Shown here: one piece after another, positions 52,131-57,567 of the stretch
Layout: every line of letters begins with the position of its first letter
Numbering within the stretch: position 1 is the first letter of the stretch
Origin: CAZFMJ01 sp964520045
Lineage (GTDB): Bacteria > Elusimicrobiota > Elusimicrobia > Elusimicrobiales > CAZFMJ01
Reading direction: 5' to 3'
Assembly (NCBI GenBank): GCA_964520045.1
Contig: CAZFMJ010000009.1
Location: forward strand, 1 to 57,567
DNA length: 57,567 bases
Program-made: the position numbers and the translations under genes
Notes under the pieces: generated by a model
Database searches by the model: none
The model's input: the letters and a program-made list of their open reading frames with translations, nothing else
What the model was told of the DNA's origin: nothing

Positions 52131-52579
52131 TCGATTTCCAGACATATTTGCGGGGAGGCTTGATAAAACCGCAAAATCCGGATTTTAAGCAGATTGAACA
52201 GCAGATAACCAGATCGGAAAAAGATTTGAAAGCCTGCGGCATGTTAATCACCGCCGACCCCGAATGGGCTTCCGCCATAGCGTATCAATCCATGCTCCGC
52301 GCAGGCAGGGCTCTTTTATTCTCAAAAGGCTATCTGCCTTGCGACGGGCGGCAGCATAAGACCGTGGTGGAAATAACCGGAGAAATCCTTGGAAAGGAAT
52401 TTGCGATAATAAAGCGGTTTGACTTAATGCGAAAGCGGCGCAATGTCTTTTTTTATGATTCCTGCGACTTTCACGGCAGCAGTGAAGCTAAAAAAGCGGT
52501 TGAAACAGCGGGCATCCTGCTTCAAAAAATAAAGCAGGAAATCCGCCGCGCTAATCCCCAGCAAGGGGTCCAATTTTGA
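52127..52579 (+). CDS. HEPN-domain protein, putative toxin of the pair
   Basis: The 150-residue helical protein has SEKDLKACGMLITADPEWASAIAYQSMLRAGRALLFSKGY and a second conserved helix with MRKRRNVFFYDS. Typical HEPN RNases have an RxxxxH-type site; here the run is RRNVFFYD with no His, so RNase activity is doubtful or uses another arrangement. Its stop codon lies inside a palindrome shared with the ORF6N fragment, so the C-terminus may be altered by recombination. Confidence 0.78.
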   Translation: MIDFQTYLRGGLIKPQNPDFKQIEQQITRSEKDLKACGMLITADPEWASAIAYQSMLRAGRALLFSKGYLPCDGRQHKTVVEITGEILGKEFAIIKRFDLMRKRRNVFFYDSCDFHGSSEAKKAVETAGILLQKIKQEIRRANPQQGVQF

Positions 52580-52601
52580 GGTTGCAAATTGCAACCTCAA
52601 A
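52575..52601. repeat. 27-base perfect palindrome at the HEPN/ORF6N junction
   Basis: TTTGAGGTTGCAA (52575-52587) and TTGCAACCTCAAA (52589-52601) are exact inverse complements around one A. The HEPN stop codon is within it. It encodes the LRLQIATSN part of the ORF6N remnant. Confidence 0.9.
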
Positions 52602-52620
52602 CAAAGGAAGCGGAAATCAT

Positions 52621-52641
52621 GGTATCGCATTTTGCGATACC
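52621..52641. repeat. Second palindrome in the ORF6N remnant
   Basis: GGTATCGCA (52621-52629) and TGCGATACC (52633-52641) flank TTT. Its core TCGCATTTTGCGA is identical to the core in ORF6N copy 3 at 55022-55034. Confidence 0.85.
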
Positions 52642-52851
52642 TTCTATGAAACATCTGGGCGGTTCTCTCCCATACGTGTTTACCCAAGAAGGCGTCGCTA
52701 TGCTTTCCAGCGTTCTAAGAAGCAAACGCGCCGTGCAGACAAATATTGCAATCATGCGGGCTTTTGTCCGGCTTCGCAGTCTGCTGGCCTCTAATAAAGA
52801 TTTAGCCGGCAGACTTGATGAATATTGGACCGCCGGAAATATAATTCGGCG

Positions 52852-53157
52852 ATGCTTCTGACTTTGAATCGCGATCTAAGAGAATGGAACGAGGTGTTAA
52901 AAAAAGATTTAAAAGACCCCGTTTTCCGCAAGGCCTTTGAAGAGGCGGATATTGAAGCGCGCTTAGCCGTTCAGATCGCCACGGCGCGCGACCGCGCTCA
53001 TATGTCCCAGGTCCAGCTGGCAAGGAAACTGGGAACGAAACAGCAGCCCGTCTCCCGGAGAGAGCGGGGCGGGCAGAATCTGACGCTCCATACCTTGTGG
53101 AAAATTTTCCAGGCCGTTAAAAGCAAATTGGTAATAGAGCTACGGCCCGGCCTTTGA
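52852..53157 (+). CDS. XRE-type helix-turn-helix regulator (HigA-like)
   Basis: I take the ATG at 52852, which overlaps the ORF6N remnant by 10 bases; the protein has 101 residues. The helix-turn-helix is at about residues 48-80 (MSQVQLARKLGTKQQPVSRRERGG, then LTLHTLWKIFQAV). An N-terminal helix (WNEVLKKDLKDPVFRKAFEEADIEARL) is typical of HigA-like antitoxins. No toxin gene precedes it, so it may be an orphan whose partner was lost when the ORF6N piece was joined. Confidence 0.75.
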   Translation: MLLTLNRDLREWNEVLKKDLKDPVFRKAFEEADIEARLAVQIATARDRAHMSQVQLARKLGTKQQPVSRRERGGQNLTLHTLWKIFQAVKSKLVIELRPGL

Positions 53158-53297
53158 GGGTAACTCCTTTCGTTCCCCCCTTTGTCGCCGCCGCCGGCGC
53201 AGCAACGCCAGTGTCGGTGCAGGAAAATTCCGGCCGCTACGACCATTGGCCAATCCTTAGCGTACGATTTTTTTTCGTTTTCTGAGGCGCCCCCGAC

Positions 53298-53654
53298 ATG
53301 GACAAGAAGAAGCACCCCAAGAAAGGGGTCCTGTCCATTTACAACGATAAACCGTTCAGGGATGGTTCGGGATAGTCTCAAAGAATTGCCGTTGTTTTCC
53401 GAAGGCCGGCCCCGACATGCGCAAGGATATTGGAGGCTTTTAAGGGAGTATCATGGCACGAGTTCCGACGCGGAAACGAGGTCGTCTGTTTCCCGCTCAG
53501 TCTCAGTGCGCTACAGAAACAACTGCTAAAACTACTGGAGGCGCCTCAGACATTATACGAGCGACAGCGGTCAGGGGCTGTCGAAGAAATTCGGAAGAAC
53601 CCCGTCCACGATAAGCGGAACGTGGGATGTAATACACGGGACGCTGCTTTGTGA
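53298..53654 (+). pseudogene. Possible decayed ORF with internal TAG or frameshifts
   Basis: From ATG 53298 the frame reads MDKKKHPKKGVLSIYNDKPF, meets TAG at 53373, then continues open to TGA at 53652-53654, including GVSWHEFRRGNEVVCFPLSL and a helical end. Around 53375-53430 the alternative +1 frame (DSLKELPLFSEGRPR) looks more protein-like, so two frameshifts are as likely as a stop. Bases here look richer in GC than neighbours. I recognise no family. The bases 53158-53297 show nothing. Confidence 0.3.
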
Positions 53655-53716
53655 AGCCGCGTCCCATGTCGTTATAACTGATTCTATTTGCTTTGCGACA
53701 TAACCGCCGTTTTTAA

Positions 53717-54223
53717 TTACCGACGGTATAATTCGGTGTATACCACCTCACCGGTAGAATAAACAGTCCTGATTATTATGAACTGCTGATACTGCGACTT
53801 GTCAGCCTTAATAGAGTGCGTAACCGCAATACCATCGCTGCTGAAGCTGTTCACTACTATCATGGCAGGAAACATTTGAACCCGAGTGCTGGGGGCAATT
53901 CTTCTGATTGTTTCCGACAACGCTTTGGCGGCGTTGTCAATGTTCTGGTCGCTGTTATAATAGAATCTTTTCAGCGCGATTACCAATTTGCCGTCTACAG
54001 TTTCCGCCATTATTGCAGCCCTTCTCTCCAGGCTCGGCTCGTAATTAGAAACGCTGCTTAGTGTCGTATTCAGTCCCAGAATATCTTCGGGAGACACGGG
54101 AGACTTCATGTTGTCTGTAAATGAAGCTTTCATGTTCTCGAATGTCGTTTGAGCCGTTACATGCATACTGGCAACTACCACCACCACCGCCGCTATTACA
54201 GCCGCCATTGTTATTTTTTTCAT
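53717..54223 (-). CDS. Small secreted protein of unknown function
   Basis: I choose the ATG at 54223: AGGAGG stands just upstream, and a signal peptide follows (MKKITMAAVIAAVVVVVAS, cleavage near TAQ). The protein has 168 residues. The mature part includes RAAIMAETVDGKLVIALKRF and a C-terminal beta-rich segment (QYQQFIIIRTVYSTGEVVYTELYRR). It is a single gene in an accessory zone. I do not recognise a family. Confidence 0.65.
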   Translation of the reverse strand: MKKITMAAVIAAVVVVVASMHVTAQTTFENMKASFTDNMKSPVSPEDILGLNTTLSSVSNYEPSLERRAAIMAETVDGKLVIALKRFYYNSDQNIDNAAKALSETIRRIAPSTRVQMFPAMIVVNSFSSDGIAVTHSIKADKSQYQQFIIIRTVYSTGEVVYTELYRR

Positions 54224-54550
54224 TACTGTCCTCCTGACTAGTTTTGCCTTTCTGACAATCATGGCAACGTGCTGCCGTAATAATTTTACCATCAAACCAG
54301 TTTTCCCGTAAGAGCCTTTAGGGTAATATTTCCCAGGCTTTAGACCTATTGGAATTTGGGTAAAATGACTGCTTACCGTCGGAAAACAGCGGCCACAGCT
54401 CAAAGACCAGGATAAAGAGGGAGAGCCTGGCGTCGATGGCAGTGTGATTTATGGCAGGGAATAAAGCGGTTCAGCGCGTCCCATTCCGTGTCAAAGGCGC
54501 TTCTGAGGCCGTTAGGAACTTCGGGGCTTGCTAACCTGGCAGGGACGGGG

Positions 54551-54663
54551 ACGTGAGGCTGTCCCAAAATACGCGTTTTTGACTCAAAAACGAATATATT
54601 TGTGCAACAAAACAATATGTTGATTATCGACTGAAAATTTGTTGTTTTGGGACAGCCTCACGT
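54551..54663. mobile_element. MITE with 15-bp terminal inverted repeats and ACGT target duplication
   Basis: ACGTGAGGCTGTCCCAAAA (54551-54569) is the exact inverse complement of 54645-54663. The outer ACGT on each side is probably the target-site duplication, leaving terminal repeats GAGGCTGTCCCAAAA around a core of about 75 bases with no ORF. The ends resemble those of IS1182-type transposons. No transposase is present, so it would move in trans. Confidence 0.8.
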
Positions 54664-54809
54664 TTCTAACTTTCTTACTTATTTTCCCATGCCGTTGTTT
54701 GGATGTTTAGTTGTTTTTTTTTACCAACCAATAATTTTGCTGCTTTTTTTCCGCAGTTTACAGCCATATTCTTGGCGGACTTTTTGCCGAAAGGTTTTCT
54801 GATTTTTCG
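54664..54809. other. Gap upstream of ORF6N copy 3
   Basis: This AT-rich stretch shows no ORF, repeat or RNA that I can support. Bases 54404-54550 on the other side of the MITE also show nothing. Confidence 0.4.
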
Positions 54810-54815
54810 TATAAT
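54810..54815 (+). promoter_or_regulatory. TATAAT box 5 bases before the ORF6N copy 3 start
   Basis: TATAAT at 54810-54815 is followed by ATATC and the ATG at 54821. No Shine-Dalgarno sequence is present, so a leaderless mRNA is possible. The -35 region is weak (TTGCCG at 54784-54789, spacing 20). Confidence 0.4.
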
Positions 54816-54820
54816 ATATC

Positions 54821-55339
54821 ATGAAATCTTTAGTTCCGATAGAACATATTGAGCACAAGATTTATCTGATACGCGGGCACAAGGTAATGCTGGATTCCGA
54901 TCTGGCCTATCTTTACGGCGTTCCTACGCGTCGGCTCAATGAGCAGGTGCGCAGGAATGCAAGACGCTTTCCGTCGGATTTTATGTTTCAGCTCACGCGA
55001 GCGGAATTTGAAAACTTGAAATCGCATTTTGCGACATCAAGTTCAGCATGGGGAGGCCGCCGAAAATTGCCGCTGGTCTTTACGCAGGAGGGAGTTTCAA
55101 TGTTGTCGGGGGTTCTTAATAGTTCGAGGGCCATAGATGTCAACATCGCCATCATGAGGGCTTTTGTGAAACTGCGGGAGACTTTATCCCTGCACAAAGA
55201 ATTGGCGAAAAAACTTGAACAACTGGAAAACAAAATCGCTCACCACGATGAGCAGATACAATCCATATTCGATGCCATCCGGCAGTTGATGGCATCGCCG
55301 CCTGAAAAGCCTAAAGAAAGAATCGGCTTCCATCCATAA
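54821..55339 (+). CDS. ORF6N-domain DNA-binding protein, copy 3
   Basis: The 172-residue protein has the complete ORF6N core (KIYLIRGHKVMLDSDLAYLYG, later FTQEGVSMLSGVLNSSRA) and the same helical C-terminus as copy 1 (LAKKLEQLENKIAHHDEQI, ending PPEKPKERIGF). The two copies are paralogs that differ most in the middle (RRNARRFPSDF, then FENLKSHFATSSSAWGG). It stands alone with its own promoter. Function as a DNA-binding accessory protein is inferred from the family. Confidence 0.85.
   Translation: MKSLVPIEHIEHKIYLIRGHKVMLDSDLAYLYGVPTRRLNEQVRRNARRFPSDFMFQLTRAEFENLKSHFATSSSAWGGRRKLPLVFTQEGVSMLSGVLNSSRAIDVNIAIMRAFVKLRETLSLHKELAKKLEQLENKIAHHDEQIQSIFDAIRQLMASPPEKPKERIGFHP
55013..55043. repeat. Imperfect 31-base palindrome inside ORF6N copy 3
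   Basis: AACTTGAAATCGCA (55013-55026) pairs with TGCGACATCAAGTT (55030-55043) at 12 of 14 positions around TTT. It encodes the NLKSHFATSS segment. It stands at the place equivalent to 50996-51024 in copy 1. Confidence 0.85.
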
Positions 55340-55490
55340 AATCCGCCGTGGTAGTGTATTCAGGAGACGTTGTTTGGTTTTTTAGTTATCCGTCCCGCCG
55401 GATAGGCGAACCTCAATAGACCGGCAATTTATCTTTGCGGCCATTTGTTTCTCCCGTCTGAGAGGGCGGGATCGTATCGAGACAGCGGTT

Positions 55491-55518
55491 TTAACAAACT
55501 CCCCGCATTATATATACT
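55491..55518 (+). promoter_or_regulatory. Promoter of the secreted modular protein
   Basis: TTAACA (55491-55496) and TATACT (55513-55518) have a 16-base spacing, a good sigma-70 match. The ATG at 55525 follows 6 bases later, so the transcript would be leaderless. Upstream, TCCCGCC near 55391 and GGCGGGA near 55465 can pair. Confidence 0.55.
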
Positions 55519-55524
55519 ACACTC

Positions 55525-57471
55525 ATGGGAAGAATGTTCTTTGCGCTGTTTTTATTTGCGGGGCGATTATTGACGATGCCGGCATGCGCCCTTGATATCA
55601 CGCCTCCGGTTATTTCGTCCGTAGTGGTAACGAACATATCCAGTTGTTCGGCGATCATCAAATGGAAAACGGATGAGCCGTCCACAAGCCAGGCGGATTA
55701 TCTGTATGCCTCGCAGATATATTCAACCCCGCTTAACGGAAGTCCGGTCATAGAACATGCCGTTGAGATATCAACCGGCCCGGCCGGAATTCAGCCCAAT
55801 ACCACCCTGCTGGCGCAGGTAAAATCCGCGGATCCCTCCGGCAATGTTTCAACCGGCGCGGTATTCAGCGTAAGATTTTTGCGGATCCCCGAATTACTTC
55901 CCGCCGAAATAAAAAAAGTTTCGGGGCTATATTCGCTTTTTGCCTCAGACCAGCTGCCGAAAACAGGCTCACCCGAACTGGCAAAGGACTATGTGGCGGG
56001 CATAAGCGCCAGATTCAATTGGAAGACGCTTGAGCCGTCGGAAGATGTGTACAGCTGGGAGAAAGTCGATGACGCCGTCGCGGCCGCCGCGGCGTATAAC
56101 AAACCGCTTATTATCCGCGTCACTTCCGGAGCTTTGAGTCCGGACTGGCTCTTTGCCAAAATCGGGAACAATTATCTCAATATGTATCTTGAGCAATATG
56201 GCGCGACTATCCAGATGCCGTACCCCTGGGACACCGTTTATCAGTATCACTGGAATGATTTTGTAAAAGAATTGGGAAAAAAGTGCGGCGGCGAGTCCTC
56301 TATCGTTATGGTCCAGATGACGGGCGGGGGATATATAGGCGAAATGTTTCTGGTTAAGGATTATACCGCCCAATGGATAGCGGCGGGCTATACCGACCAG
56401 AAACTGATCGATGCGTGGAAATCGTTCATCAATAATTACAGCTTCTCTTTCCCGGATCTGCCCTTGGGTTTAAATATCGGAGAGCCTCTTGCCGGCTATT
56501 CAAACGCGCTGCAGCCGGTTGTCGACTGGGCCAAAAGCGCATATCCGGAAAAGGTGTATTTCCAGCAGAACGGCCTTAACGGGTACGTCGGAGCCGGCGT
56601 GCTTTACGGCGATATTTTATATAACGCCTCCAGCGCGGCTACGGCAGGTTTCCAGCCCTCCGGCTCCATTAACTGGTTTCCGGAACGGATGGGGAACAGA
56701 CGGGCAATGATGCAGCAGGGGATATCCGACAACGCCGCTTATTATGAAATTTATTCGGCTGATTTGACGGCCTCGTTTCAAAATCCCGATCCATGGTATG
56801 GTCTGGAAGAAACCACATGGATAGATGCCGATAATATCTTAAAAACGCGGTTTCCGCCGGATCACACCGCGCCTGCGCGTTCGAACGGCAGTCCTTCAGG
56901 CCAATTGGCCGCGGGGACCGTTTCAGCGGCTTTATCTCTGGCTACCGATGAAAATGCCGTATGCAAATATTCAAACAACGCAGGCGCAGCGTTTGCTTCA
57001 ATGCCGGATACCTTTTCAACAACAGGCGGAACAAGCCATTCAACTACGGTTTCCGGACTTCAAAACGGGCAGTCTTATTCCTATTATGCGCGGTGCGGGG
57101 ACACGGCGGGCAATACGAATACCGGCGATTTCCTTATAAGTTTTTCAATAGCCTCTCCGCCGGGGCTTGATATAAGCCCGGGGCATGCGAAAGTGAGGGG
57201 CGGGAAAAACGGATATGTGAACCCCAGAAAAGGCGAAAAGGCCGAGATACATTTCAGGCCGTCCGAAAGCGGTACCGTGAGAGTTAAAATTTATACTTTA
57301 TCCGGACAGCTTGTATGGGAAACTTCGCATGAAGCCGCGGGCACTGCGGATCAAAGCGTTATATGGAACGCGGTAAACAAAGACGGCCAATCGATAGCTT
57401 CGGGAATATATGTGGCCCATATAAAAGGCGCAGGAATAAACGAGAAGAAAAAAGTAGCGATCGTGAAGTGA
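55525..57471 (+). CDS. Secreted modular protein: Fn3-like, glycosidase-like barrel, FlgD-like tail
   Basis: The 648-residue protein has a signal peptide (FFALFLFAGRLLTMPACA), an Fn3-like domain at about 25-115 (PPVISSVVVTNISSCSAIIKWKT), and a TIM-barrel-like region at about 135-450 with NWKTLEPSEDVYSW, MTGGGYIGEM and YYEIYSADL, as in GH42/beta-galactosidase-like enzymes (the Glu residues in the last two are candidates for catalysis). A second Ig-like unit follows, then a FlgD-like C-terminal domain (GTVRVKIYTLSGQLVWE, SGIYVAHIKG) ending KKVAIVK. Such tails serve as sorting signals in type IX secretion. The substrate is unknown. Confidence 0.75.
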   Translation: MGRMFFALFLFAGRLLTMPACALDITPPVISSVVVTNISSCSAIIKWKTDEPSTSQADYLYASQIYSTPLNGSPVIEHAVEISTGPAGIQPNTTLLAQVKSADPSGNVSTGAVFSVRFLRIPELLPAEIKKVSGLYSLFASDQLPKTGSPELAKDYVAGISARFNWKTLEPSEDVYSWEKVDDAVAAAAAYNKPLIIRVTSGALSPDWLFAKIGNNYLNMYLEQYGATIQMPYPWDTVYQYHWNDFVKELGKKCGGESSIVMVQMTGGGYIGEMFLVKDYTAQWIAAGYTDQKLIDAWKSFINNYSFSFPDLPLGLNIGEPLAGYSNALQPVVDWAKSAYPEKVYFQQNGLNGYVGAGVLYGDILYNASSAATAGFQPSGSINWFPERMGNRRAMMQQGISDNAAYYEIYSADLTASFQNPDPWYGLEETTWIDADNILKTRFPPDHTAPARSNGSPSGQLAAGTVSAALSLATDENAVCKYSNNAGAAFASMPDTFSTTGGTSHSTTVSGLQNGQSYSYYARCGDTAGNTNTGDFLISFSIASPPGLDISPGHAKVRGGKNGYVNPRKGEKAEIHFRPSESGTVRVKIYTLSGQLVWETSHEAAGTADQSVIWNAVNKDGQSIASGIYVAHIKGAGINEKKKVAIVK

Positions 57472-57512
57472 CCCCCTCACGCCCCGCAAGGCATGTATAG
57501 GGGGCGATGCTT

Positions 57513-57567
57513 AGTAGAAGAAGGCTAAGCCTCCTCCCCTCGTCAAACCGTGCAGGCGGTTTTCCCG
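57513..57567 (-). mobile_element. 3' end of a group II intron (domain V/VI), minus strand, cut by window edge
   Basis: On the minus strand the sequence reads CGGGAAAACCGCCTGCACGG then TTTGACGAGGGGAGGAGGC. The first part is the distal half of domain V (GAAA loop, then ACGGTT-like base), and the second forms the domain VI stem (GGAGGAGGC with GCCTTCTTC). It ends CTACT, the usual intron 3' end, at about 57513. The intron body and any reverse transcriptase gene would lie right of the window. A hairpin with GCCCC/GGGGC (57481-57504) is in the 3' exon. Confidence 0.7.

Larger units (their letters stand above)
52575..52861 (+). pseudogene. Truncated, frameshifted ORF6N gene
   Basis: The first part reads LRLQIATSNKGSG in frame with 52576; the second part, from about 52620, reads SHFAIPSMKHLGGSLPYVFTQEGVAMLSSVLRSKRA in another frame. 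The N-terminal half (RGHKVMLDSDLA) is absent. The 3' end runs to 52861. Two palindromes fall inside the first 67 bases. It is a relic of one or two ORF6N genes, joined at the end of the HEPN gene. Confidence 0.8.

Noticed and set aside
53373..53375. In-frame TAG as a pyrrolysine codon
   Set aside because: No pyl genes are visible and the protein is not an amine methyltransferase; decay or frameshift is simpler.
53182..53529. ORF of 115 codons starting at 53182
   Set aside because: The first half is Pro/Arg/Gln-rich and looks non-coding, and there is no ribosome site. Only parts of it look protein-like.

Overview
The window looks like a scaffold from an uncultured, probably Gram-negative, anaerobic or fermentative bacterium. 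The run of ten N at 51365-51374 marks an assembly join, which suggests a metagenome-derived genome. An affiliation near Elusimicrobiota or Omnitrophota is my guess. It rests on the TIGR03546/TIGR03545-type gene pair, a GH57/DUF3536-like protein beside glgC, ORF6N-type genes, a type IV pilus motor cluster with a GYF-type partner, and a FlgD-like C-terminal tail on a secreted protein. No 16S rRNA or other marker is present to settle it.

Layout. 1-7630: surface glycan genes (B12-type radical SAM, cut at the left edge; GT2; PMT/ArnT-like transferase; DegT aminotransferase; GNAT; FemAB-like; polysaccharide deacetylase). 7697-14437 (minus): type IV pilus motor genes pilC, pilT, pilB and a large coiled-coil membrane protein with an N-terminal GYF_2-like domain. 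14806-15171: a small secreted protein ending in a clear terminator. 15223-25566 (minus): gltX, recN, nadK, comEC, recR, dnaX, a DoxX protein and a deoxyhypusine-synthase-like gene. 25910-36192 (plus): a complete complex-I-like group 4 [NiFe] hydrogenase operon with three antiporter-type subunits and its maturation protease. 36382-45605: YaeQ, the TIGR03546/TIGR03545-like pair, a nucleotidyltransferase with a small partner, MazG, an FG-GAP-like secreted protein, an exported CbiX-like protein, ThyX, an HlyD-like protein and a chlorite-dismutase-family protein. 45882-51351: an overlapping chain glgC, GH57, phoH, ybeY, ORF6N. 51375-57567: an accessory zone with a HEPN/MNT pair, ORF6N remnants, an XRE regulator, a MITE, another ORF6N gene, a modular secreted glycosidase-like protein and the 3' end of a group II intron on the minus strand.

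How it fits together. The hydrogenase would couple ferredoxin oxidation to H2 formation and ion pumping. GlgC and the GH57 protein point to alpha-glucan storage and use. The pilus motor plus ComEC suggests twitching and DNA uptake, with RecN and RecR for recombination.

Most interesting signals. (1) The ORF6N genes carry a palindrome at the same place in the coding sequence; its arms differ between copies but stay self-complementary. (2) A 61-bp tandem duplication in front of the TIGR03545-like gene copies its start region into two 14-codon leader ORFs. (3) A two-hairpin intergenic repeat shows a compensatory base-pair change. (4) Many intergenic gaps are filled by degenerate 7-12 bp oligomers arranged as long inverted repeats. 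(5) A riboswitch-like structure lies behind the hydrogenase operon.
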